From Rikenella microfusus (GTDB taxonomy: Bacteria > Bacteroidota > Bacteroidia > Bacteroidales > SZUA-534), in assembly GCA_020719105.1 (NCBI GenBank), contig DYQV01000189.1, positions 1 to 5,571 of the forward strand: a DNA stretch of 5,571 nucleotides, in the 5' to 3' direction. The notes under the pieces are model-generated. The model was given only the letters and a program-made list of their open reading frames with translations. It was not told the origin of the DNA and did not search any database. Numbering within the stretch: the stretch's first letter is position 1; every line of letters begins with the position of its first letter. Shown piece by piece: positions 1-5,205 of this stretch. Made by a program: the position numbers and the translations under genes.

Positions 1-1239
1 ATGCAACACTTTATCAAAGATCTACAATTCTATAAATTCAGCCTGTACGGGTTTTTCAAAAACCTGCGGTTCTTTGAGCCATTCCTTATTTTGTATTTTT
101 TAGATAAGGGGATGAGCTATACCCAGATTGGGCTGTTGTATGCGGTACGCGAAGTGGGCATCAATATTTTGGAAATCCCTACCGGAATTATGGCCGACAT
201 TATAGGCCGAAAGCGTACCATGCTCTTGGCTTTTTCGTCCTACATCGTTTCCTTTTCAATATTTTATATGTTCAGTGGATTTTGGGTCTTTATAATAGCC
301 ATGGTCAGTTTCGCATTTGGGGAGTCGTTCCGGGGAGGAACCCATAAGGCAATGATATTTACTTACTTGAAATTAAATGGATGGGAAAACCAAAAAGTAG
401 CTTACTATGGACATACCCGTTCATGGTCACAAATGGGTTCGGCTCTATCTTCGTTATTGGCAGCTGTCATCGTACTTATATCGGGTAATTACCAGGCGGT
501 TTTCCTGCTCTCTATTTTACCCTATATTGCCGATTTTATTTTAATTGCCACTTATCCCGCAGCGCTTGATGGAGAAATTCAAAACAATTCAGATTCTGTT
601 GCCTCTAAACTTAAAGAAGTTTGGACATCAATTAATATGGCTTTCCGGCAGATAACATTATTCCGGTTGTTCGGCAATTTAGCCCTTTACGGTGGGTTGT
701 TCAAAGCGTCGAAAGATTACCTTCAACCCATTCTGGTAATGGCTGTTTTAGCTATTTCCTTGGCTCCCGGCGTATCGCCTGAAAATAAATCGACCGTGGC
801 AATAGGGGTTATTTATTTCATCATCTATTCCATTACAGCGGTAACTACACGTAATTCCGGCAAAATTACTGCCTGGATTGGAACACTGGCACGCACAATC
901 AATATAACCCTCGTTATGGGAGCTATTATTTCCATTGCCGTTGGTTTGTTAGTAAAAAACCAGATTCCTGTGGTGGCGGCCATTCTATTCCTGTTCCTTT
1001 TTGTGATTGAAAACCTGAGGAAACCGGTAGGTATTTCAGCCGTAGCCGATACCTTAACCCCAAACATTCTGGCCACCGGTTTGTCCTCTCAATCTTTATT
1101 GGAATCGATAGTTTCGGCTTTATTTGCCTTTTTATTAGGGATATTGGCTGATTATGCCGGGCTGGGAATGGCTTTCATATCGGCAGGAATCATAGTAATC
1201 CTATTATTCCCGTGGATAAGAGTTAAAGCTCAGAAATAA
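1..1239 (+). CDS. MFS transporter, substrate unknown
   Basis: The protein is a 412-residue inner-membrane carrier of the major facilitator superfamily. About twelve hydrophobic segments can be picked out, at roughly residues 12-32, 40-60, 74-92, 94-108, 143-162, 165-184, 242-256, 265-285, 300-318, 322-338, 362-383 and 387-406. A more polar loop near 188-215 separates the two six-helix halves. The family's motif A, the D-x-x-GRK/R loop between helices 2 and 3, is seen as GIMADIIGRKR at 62-72. This architecture supports secondary transport, probably ion-coupled, but nothing in the sequence identifies the substrate or the direction. The ATG is the first base of the window, so a start further upstream cannot be excluded, although the length and N-terminus look complete. 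The gene stops 137 bp before the DUF2147 gene; no hairpin terminator was found in that gap. The family call is firm and the specificity is not. Confidence 0.85.
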   Translation: MQHFIKDLQFYKFSLYGFFKNLRFFEPFLILYFLDKGMSYTQIGLLYAVREVGINILEIPTGIMADIIGRKRTMLLAFSSYIVSFSIFYMFSGFWVFIIAMVSFAFGESFRGGTHKAMIFTYLKLNGWENQKVAYYGHTRSWSQMGSALSSLLAAVIVLISGNYQAVFLLSILPYIADFILIATYPAALDGEIQNNSDSVASKLKEVWTSINMAFRQITLFRLFGNLALYGGLFKASKDYLQPILVMAVLAISLAPGVSPENKSTVAIGVIYFIIYSITAVTTRNSGKITAWIGTLARTINITLVMGAIISIAVGLLVKNQIPVVAAILFLFLFVIENLRKPVGISAVADTLTPNILATGLSSQSLLESIVSALFAFLLGILADYAGLGMAFISAGIIVILLFPWIRVKAQK

Positions 1240-1376
1240 TTTCCTTAACTCAATACATCTATAATTTCAATAATATTCTTATTTTGTATCCTGATTCGCT
1301 AATTTGCAATACTAGAAATAGATTCAATTGGCAATAAATCAAAGTTAATAAGTACAAACCAATAAAGCGATTACAA

Positions 1377-1799
1377 ATGAAGAAACATTTTTTAGTTCTT
1401 GTTGCTGGAATAGCAATTTCTGCAGTAGGTTTTGCTCAATCAGGAGTTGAGGGTCGATGGAAAACCATTGACGATGAAACCGGTAAAATGAAATCAATAG
1501 TTGAAATCAGCGTTGTTAACGGTAAATTGACCGGGAAAATAATAGAATTAAAGCCCGGAGAAGATCCAAATAAACTTTGCACCGCTTGCACCGATTACCG
1601 AAAAGGAAAAAAACTAGTGGGTATGGAAATCATTAGCGGGCTTACCAAAGATGACGAAGAATGGAGTGGAGACGATGGAATTATGGATCCCGAAAATGGC
1701 AAACTTTACGATTGTACTTTATGGGTTGAAGAAGGTAAATTGCAAGTTCGCGGATACATCGGGTTTTTCTTTCGCACCCAAACCTGGGTAAGACCCTAA
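1377..1799 (+). CDS. Exported DUF2147 family protein
   Basis: This is a 140-residue secreted protein of the DUF2147 family, whose biochemical role is not established. Residues 1-20 form a Sec signal peptide: two Lys, a hydrophobic core, then V-G-F-A, with cleavage likely before Q21. The mature part starts with the family's G-x-W block (GRWKTIDDETGK, 26-37). A C-x-x-C pair follows at C68 and C71, then an acidic stretch around D98-D100, a DPENGKLYDC block with C113, and the typical ending R-T-Q-T-W-x-R. The length fits the family. The ATG is chosen because it gives an intact signal peptide. The 137-bp upstream gap is AT-rich and holds no clear Bacteroidota promoter: two TAnTTTG strings (1280-1286, 1300-1306) are one base short and lack a well-spaced TTG. 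The stop codon lies 2 bp from the stop of the convergent gene. The product probably acts in the periplasm or cell envelope. Confidence 0.85.
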   Translation: MKKHFLVLVAGIAISAVGFAQSGVEGRWKTIDDETGKMKSIVEISVVNGKLTGKIIELKPGEDPNKLCTACTDYRKGKKLVGMEIISGLTKDDEEWSGDDGIMDPENGKLYDCTLWVEEGKLQVRGYIGFFFRTQTWVRP

Positions 1800-1801
1800 A
1801 G

Positions 1802-2230
1802 TTACTCGTCGAACGTAAATATAAAGCGTTCTTTTGACTTTAAGGAGCCTGGTTTCACCTCGAAAGCCAGGCTTATTTCTTTTATGGCTTTAATCTTATT
1901 AAAAATTTTTGACGCATTGTTTACTGTAGAATCAAATTTTAGCCAGTAATCCACCTGTTTTTGCTCTTCCACTAAAAGTCCATTTTTCCCCTTATTTTGA
2001 ATTAATTCGAAATTAACCAAAGGTTCTTGCTTTAAGTGCCTAAAAATAGAAAACTCCTGTACTTCCTGCTTTTTTGGATGATAAATTTGTAAGGTTTTGT
2101 ATTCCCTAAACTCCAAATGAAGCGATTCATTCAGCAAATATCCTAAACGATATATTGGTTCCGATGTAATAAGGGCAATAAGAGTAAAATCTGGATTGGG
2201 TTGTAAAGTAATTTTTAGGACGTTGCTCAT
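1802..2230 (-). CDS. IPExxxVDY family protein, function unknown
   Basis: This is a 142-residue soluble protein with no signal peptide or membrane segment. It matches the small Bacteroidota family named for the motif IPExxxVDY, which commonly sits just downstream of rnc, as it does here. The N-terminal half has the family pattern: DFTLIALIT (14-22) and YRLGYLLNE (27-35). The asparagine-containing block LIQNK at 76-80 is followed by the signature region, which reads VEEQKQVDY (87-95). E89 and VDY are kept, but Ile is Val and Pro is Glu. The gene starts at an ATG 51 bp after the rnc stop, and most of that gap is an inverted repeat ending 5 bases before the ATG. Its 3' end also encodes the terminator hairpin of the facing DUF2147 gene. 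No molecular function is known to me. The assignment rests on position plus remembered family pattern. Confidence 0.75.
   Translation of the reverse strand: MSNVLKITLQPNPDFTLIALITSEPIYRLGYLLNESLHLEFREYKTLQIYHPKKQEVQEFSIFRHLKQEPLVNFELIQNKGKNGLLVEEQKQVDYWLKFDSTVNNASKIFNKIKAIKEISLAFEVKPGSLKSKERFIFTFDE
1846..1885 (+). terminator. Intrinsic terminator of the DUF2147 gene, inside the convergent CDS
   Basis: AGCCTGGTTTC (1846-1856) pairs with GAAA-G-CCAGGCT (1862-1873). This gives an 11-bp stem with one bulged G and a 5-base loop ACCTC. A T-rich run, TTATTTCTTTTAT, follows immediately on the + strand (1873-1885). The stem is GC-rich against AT-rich surroundings and begins 46 bases after the DUF2147 stop codon. 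On the opposite strand no U-run follows the hairpin, so the signal points one way. The hairpin lies wholly inside the IPExxxVDY coding sequence, in codons for residues 120-129. The U-run is interrupted by A and C, so termination may be incomplete. Confidence 0.6.
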
Positions 2231-2235
2231 TTTTT

Positions 2236-2278
2236 GTTTGTTAAGAGCAATAAAAATACTAAATAACTCTTTACAAAC
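2236..2278. repeat. Imperfect 12-bp inverted repeat in the rnc/IPExxxVDY gap
   Basis: GTTTGTTAAGAG (2236-2247) and CTCTTTACAAAC (2267-2278) are inverted copies that pair at 11 of 12 positions, with one mismatch at the centre, around a 19-base AT-rich loop. In the - strand transcript the hairpin starts 3 bases after the rnc stop codon and ends 5 bases before the ATG of the next gene, separated from it only by AAAAA. No U-run follows on the - strand, so it does not look like a standard terminator. It could shield the translation start of the downstream gene, act as an mRNA-stability or processing element, or bind a protein as DNA. The structure is visible in the sequence; the role is inference. 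Confidence 0.6.
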
Positions 2279-2281
2279 GGC

Positions 2282-3010
2282 TTAATCGGAAAGGTTTTTT
2301 AACGATTCACAGGCCGCATTTTGTTCTGCTTCTTTTTTTGATAATCCTTTTCCCTGAGCAATAACCTTATCATCGAGAGAAACAAAGCTAACAAATTCGG
2401 GATTTACACCATGTGTTGGTTTTAAATCGGTTTGAAATGTGATTTCCTTACGGTCTTTTTGGGCCCATTCAATCAAGCGGCTTTTGTAGTTGGTCTCAGT
2501 AAGCAGCAATTGTTCCAAATCGATGTGCTTTTTCAGCAGTTGCTTAAAAACAAATTTTTTAACGGCCCTGTATCCATGATCTAGGTAAATGGCTCCAATC
2601 AAAGCCTCAAAGGCATCGCCTAAAATGTTCTTGTTCGAGTAATAATTGTGGGCATGTGAAATAATAAACCTATCCAAGCCCAATTGAATAGCCAATTGAC
2701 CCAAATAATCGCCATTAACAATCTTTGAACGGGTTTGGGTAAGAAAACCTTCGTGTTTATCGGGGAATTTAATGTAAAGATATTCGGCCACCACGGCATC
2801 CAATATAGCATCGCCCAGAAATTCCAACCGTTCGTTGTTTATTACCATTCCATTGTGCAGACGTAATGAAGCTGATTTATGTATAAATGCCAACTTATAC
2901 AATTCTTCGTTTCCCGGATACAATCCAGTGATACGATGTAAGCCATCGTAAAAACCCTTATCAGTACTGAGATAACGTTTGAAGTGAAATATAAAAAAAC
3001 CTTTTAACAA
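2282..3010 (-). CDS. rnc: Ribonuclease III
   Basis: RNase III is a magnesium-dependent endonuclease that cuts double-stranded RNA, including the rRNA precursor and structured mRNAs. The 242-residue protein has the full bacterial layout: a catalytic domain at about 20-165 and a dsRNA-binding domain at about 173-240. The signature NERLEFLGD is at 59-67, with metal ligands E63 and D67; the second pair, D132 and E135, lies in GDAFEALIGAIYLD. The dsRNA-binding domain shows NYKSRLIEWAQ at its start and KKEAEQNAACESL at its end. The start codon appears to be TTG (3010-3008). In the same frame GGT and then a TAA (3016-3014) precede it, and no ATG occurs before residue 55, which is inside the catalytic domain. 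An AAGG string ends one base before the TTG, unusually close for a Shine-Dalgarno site. The gene follows the fabF stop by 7 bp, so coupled translation is likely. Confidence 0.95.
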   Translation of the reverse strand: MLKGFFIFHFKRYLSTDKGFYDGLHRITGLYPGNEELYKLAFIHKSASLRLHNGMVINNERLEFLGDAILDAVVAEYLYIKFPDKHEGFLTQTRSKIVNGDYLGQLAIQLGLDRFIISHAHNYYSNKNILGDAFEALIGAIYLDHGYRAVKKFVFKQLLKKHIDLEQLLLTETNYKSRLIEWAQKDRKEITFQTDLKPTHGVNPEFVSFVSLDDKVIAQGKGLSKKEAEQNAACESLKNLSD

Positions 3011-3017
3011 ACCTTAG

Positions 3018-4265
3018 CTACTCAAATTTTTTAAAAATAATGCATGCATTGTGACCACCAAACCCAAACGTATTGCTAAGTGCGGCGTTGATTACACGTT
3101 TTTGAGCCTTGTGTAAGGTAAGATTTAACTTAGGATCGATACCCGGATCGGCTTCTTTGTGGTTAATGGTAGGCGGAACTAACCCATGGTTGATAGCCAT
3201 AATGGAAGCAATAGATTCAATTGCTCCAGCGGCACCTAATAAGTGTCCGGTCATTGATTTGGTTGAACTGATGTTTAGTTTGTAAGCATGTTCGCCAAAT
3301 ACTTTTTTAATAGCCAATGTTTCTGGTATATCACCAACAGGAGTTGATGTACCATGAACATTTACATAATCAATTTCATCGGGATTCATTCCAGCATCTT
3401 CTAATGCCAATTTCATGCACATGGCCGCTCCTAATCCCTCGGGGTGAGTTGCTGTTAAGTGATAAGCATCAGCCGATAAACCGCCACCTACTATTTCAGA
3501 ATAAATTTTTGCTCCCCGGGCTTTGGCATGTTCCATTTCTTCAAGTACCAAAACGGCACCCCCTTCGCCCATCACAAAACCGTCGCGGGTTTTACAGAAT
3601 GGACGCGAAGCTGTTTGGTATTCTTCGTTGTTGGTTGACATGGCTTGCATGGAGTTAAAACCTCCAATACCTGCCGGATAAATGGTTGCTTCAGAGCCAC
3701 CGGCAATAAAGACATCGGCTTTACCCAAACGAATGTAATTAAATGCATCAATAAGGGCATTGGTTGATGAAGCACACGCTGCTACAACCCCATAATTTGG
3801 ACCATGGTAGCCATACTTTATGGAGATTTGCCCTGCGGCAATATCTGAAATCATTTTTGGGATAAAAAACGGATTATACCGCGGTGTTCCGTCACCTAAT
3901 GCAAATGCACTTGCCTCTTCGGAAAAGGTAACCAAACCACCGATACCCGAAGCATGAATTACTCCAACCCTATCTTTATTAATCGATTCAGGAAATGCGG
4001 CATCGGCTATCGCTTCGTCGGCAGCAATCATAGCAAACTGGGCATAAAGATCCAATTTCCTTCCTTCTTTCCTATCAAAATACGTATTGGGATCGTAGTT
4101 TTTTACTTCACAAGCAAATTGAGTTTTAAATTTAGACGCATCGAAACGAGTTATCTTATCGGAACCGCTCACTCCATTTTTAAAGCTTTCCCATGTCTCA
4201 GCCAAGTTATTTCCCAGCGGATTTATGGTGCCAATTCCCGTTACAACAACTCTTTTTAATTCCAT
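3018..4265 (-). CDS. fabF: 3-oxoacyl-[acyl-carrier-protein] synthase II
   Basis: FabF (KAS II) condenses malonyl-ACP with an acyl-ACP, adding two carbons per cycle of type II fatty acid synthesis in the cytoplasm. The 415-residue length fits the family (413 in E. coli). The thiolase-fold active site is complete: nucleophile C164 in VAACASSTNA, H304 in VNVHGTSTPVGD, K336 in SSTKSMTGH and H341 in GHLLGAAGA. The GFGGHN loop is at 401-406. A Cys-His-His triad, rather than the Cys-His-Asn of KAS III (FabH), sets it among the KAS I/II enzymes. Length and linkage to acpP favour FabF over FabB. The ATG lies 42 bp after acpP, and ELKRVVVTGIG is a normal family N-terminus. The TAG stop is 7 bp before the rnc start. 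The gene is probably co-transcribed with acpP and rnc, the usual Bacteroidota arrangement. Confidence 0.97.
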   Translation of the reverse strand: MELKRVVVTGIGTINPLGNNLAETWESFKNGVSGSDKITRFDASKFKTQFACEVKNYDPNTYFDRKEGRKLDLYAQFAMIAADEAIADAAFPESINKDRVGVIHASGIGGLVTFSEEASAFALGDGTPRYNPFFIPKMISDIAAGQISIKYGYHGPNYGVVAACASSTNALIDAFNYIRLGKADVFIAGGSEATIYPAGIGGFNSMQAMSTNNEEYQTASRPFCKTRDGFVMGEGGAVLVLEEMEHAKARGAKIYSEIVGGGLSADAYHLTATHPEGLGAAMCMKLALEDAGMNPDEIDYVNVHGTSTPVGDIPETLAIKKVFGEHAYKLNISSTKSMTGHLLGAAGAIESIASIMAINHGLVPPTINHKEADPGIDPKLNLTLHKAQKRVINAALSNTFGFGGHNACIIFKKFE

Positions 4266-4307
4266 AATGTACCTAAATTTAAAACTTCAATTATAAAAGA
4301 AAGTTAA

Positions 4308-4544
4308 TTACTTAACGCTTTCTTCGATATGTGCAATTGCGTCACCTACAGTCGAAATCTTTTCTGCTTGATCGTCAGGAATAGCAATGTTGAATTCTTT
4401 TTCGAATTCCATGATCAATTCTACCGTGTCAAGAGAGTCGGCTCCCAAGTCATTAGTAAAACTAGCTTCTGGAGTAACCTCGTTTTCATCAACACCTAGT
4501 TTGTCAACGATAATTGCTTTAACTCTTGATGCAATGTCTGACAT
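4308..4544 (-). CDS. acpP: Acyl carrier protein
   Basis: AcpP is the small acidic protein that carries acyl intermediates on a 4'-phosphopantetheine arm and delivers them to FabF and the other fatty acid synthesis enzymes. All 78 residues are present. The modification site is S37 in the classic D-S-L motif (GADSLDTVEL), at the start of the acidic recognition helix II, which continues as IMEFEKEFNIAIPDD. The N-terminal MSDIASRVKAIIVDKLGVDE and the C-terminal GDAIAHIEESVK match helices I and IV of the family. The gene heads the acpP-fabF-rnc group. Its 72-bp upstream gap to tRNA-Cys is very AT-rich, and I see no exact TAnnTTTG box there; the nearest string, CTAAAAATTTG, has the wrong spacing and ends only 6 bases before the ATG. 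Transcription may therefore start further up, possibly at the tRNA promoter. Confidence 0.98.
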   Translation of the reverse strand: MSDIASRVKAIIVDKLGVDENEVTPEASFTNDLGADSLDTVELIMEFEKEFNIAIPDDQAEKISTVGDAIAHIEESVK

Positions 4545-4599
4545 AATTTCAAATTTTTAGTTAAAAAATAATTAATAATTAGGGTTTCTTCCCTTAATA

Positions 4600-4620
4600 A
4601 AGAACCTCTGTTCTTGAGGT
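4600..4620 (-). other. Two competing small hairpins at the 3' edge of tRNA-Cys
   Basis: On the - strand, AAGAAC (4615-4610) can pair with GTTCTT (4605-4600) around a 4-base loop, followed by the weak T-rich string TATT. Alternatively ACCTC (4620-4616), which includes the last three acceptor-stem bases and discriminator of the tRNA, can pair with GAGGT (4608-4604) around a 7-base loop. The two structures exclude each other. The first could be a weak terminator or protect the precursor's 3' end. Both stems are short (6 and 5 bp) and may be chance. Confidence 0.25.
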
Positions 4621-4687
4621 CTCGAGCGGATTCGAACCGCTGTACCCGGTTTTGCAGACCGATGCCTAGCCACTCGGCCACGAGACC
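4617..4687 (-). tRNA. tRNA-Cys (anticodon GCA)
   Basis: The 71-base sequence folds into a complete cloverleaf. The 7-bp acceptor stem is GGTCTCG (4687-4681) with CGAGACC (4624-4618). The D arm has a GCC/GGC stem. The anticodon arm TCGGT-CTGCAAA-ACCGG has GCA at 4655-4653, with one T-G wobble closing its outer end. The variable loop is GTAC. The T arm is AGCGG-TTCGAAT-CCGCT. The discriminator base is U (complement of 4617), a known identity element for cysteinyl-tRNA synthetase. CCA is not encoded (CAA follows the discriminator), so it must be added by the CCA-adding enzyme. It reads UGC and UGU codons. It sits between folB and acpP on the same strand, with its own promoter upstream. Confidence 0.97.
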
Positions 4688-4701
4688 AAAAATTGTGCGT
4701 G

Positions 4702-4733
4702 CAAATTTATAAAATTATTTTGTTTACAATCAA
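4702..4733 (-). promoter_or_regulatory. Bacteroidota-type promoter of tRNA-Cys
   Basis: On the - strand TAAATTTG (4709-4702) matches the Bacteroidota -7 consensus TAnnTTTG exactly. A -33 TTG occurs 17 bases upstream (4729-4727), with a second TTG at a 21-base spacing (4733-4731); both fall in the spacing range reported for this phylum. The -7 box ends 14 bases before the first tRNA base, leaving a leader of about 7-10 bases, as expected for a tRNA gene. With no clear separate promoter before acpP, it may also feed the acpP operon. Confidence 0.65.
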
Positions 4734-4757
4734 CTGTTCGTAATAAAAATAGTTAAT

Positions 4758-5126
4758 TTATTGAAAATCAGTTTTTAATTTTTCAAGGGTAACGCTTACC
4801 TGTTCAACTTTACCACCTAACGGGGGATTTATTTTAGCAACTTTAATGCGCGCATGAACTACGGTGGGCAAATCTTGAAACAGCTGTTTCAAGATTCGAT
4901 AGGCCACATGTTCCAGCAAATGGGCTTTACTATCCATCTGTTTTTTAGCAATCTGATAAGCCGTTTGATAATTCACCGCATCGTGGATGTTGTCCGTAAG
5001 TTCCGGTTTCGATGTGTCGGTTTCCATGCGTAAATCAATCATAAACCGGTTACCTACAATGCGTTCTTCGGAAAAGCAACCGTGGTAAGCGTAAAACTCC
5101 ATTCCTTCTATCTCAATGATTCCCAT
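4758..5126 (-). CDS. folB: Dihydroneopterin aldolase
   Basis: FolB cleaves 7,8-dihydroneopterin to 6-hydroxymethyl-7,8-dihydropterin and glycolaldehyde, a step of the pterin branch of folate synthesis. The enzyme is a cytoplasmic oligomer. The 122-residue protein is of normal length. Compared from memory with the S. aureus enzyme, the functional residues line up: E21 in YHGCFSEE (for E22), Y53 in AVNYQTAY (for Y54), E72 in LLEHVAYRI, which anchors the pterin (for E74), and K98 in AKINPPLGG (for K100). An ATG 54 bp further up (5180-5178) is in frame, but I chose the inner ATG: homologues begin at about MGxIxIEGM, and the extra 18 residues are an AT-rich stretch with no family similarity. The gene follows the T9SS-sorted protein after 79 bp and precedes tRNA-Cys by 70 bp; no hairpin terminator was seen after its stop. 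Confidence 0.95.
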   Translation of the reverse strand: MGIIEIEGMEFYAYHGCFSEERIVGNRFMIDLRMETDTSKPELTDNIHDAVNYQTAYQIAKKQMDSKAHLLEHVAYRILKQLFQDLPTVVHARIKVAKINPPLGGKVEQVSVTLEKLKTDFQ

Positions 5127-5205
5127 AATTTTTTTGCGAAAGATACTTATTTTATCAAAATCAAGAAATTTTAGAAACACAAATCAATTCCATTTGACGG
5201 TCACT

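Noticed and set aside
825..1076. Open frame on the - strand inside the MFS gene
   Set aside because: It lies wholly within a well-supported membrane protein gene and shows no recognisable protein features.
1280..1306. TATTTTG and TAATTTG strings before the DUF2147 gene as promoter boxes
   Set aside because: Each is one base short of TAnnTTTG and neither has a TTG at a suitable distance upstream.
1776..1789. ACCCA/TGGGT 5-bp inverted repeat at the end of the DUF2147 gene as a terminator for the - strand operon
   Set aside because: The stem is short and no T-run follows on either strand.
2620..2811. A second - strand frame inside rnc
   Set aside because: It overlaps the catalytic core of rnc in another frame and has no independent support.
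3317..4259. Open frames on both strands inside fabF (3317-3658 +, 3572-3775 -, 3954-4259 +)
   Set aside because: fabF is complete with all catalytic residues; these frames are its shadows.
4496..4681. A 61-codon open frame on the - strand overlapping tRNA-Cys and the start of acpP
   Set aside because: Most of it is the tRNA read as protein and the rest is the acpP leader; there is no family similarity.
5138..5164. Possible folB promoter: TATCTTTC (7 of 8 to TAnnTTTG) with a TTG 16 bases upstream
   Set aside because: The last consensus base is wrong, the spacing is short, and it would leave a leader of only a few bases; too weak to annotate.
5124..5180. A longer folB starting at the ATG 5180-5178
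   Set aside because: The extra 18 residues do not match FolB homologues and are AT-rich intergenic in character; the inner ATG gives the normal length.
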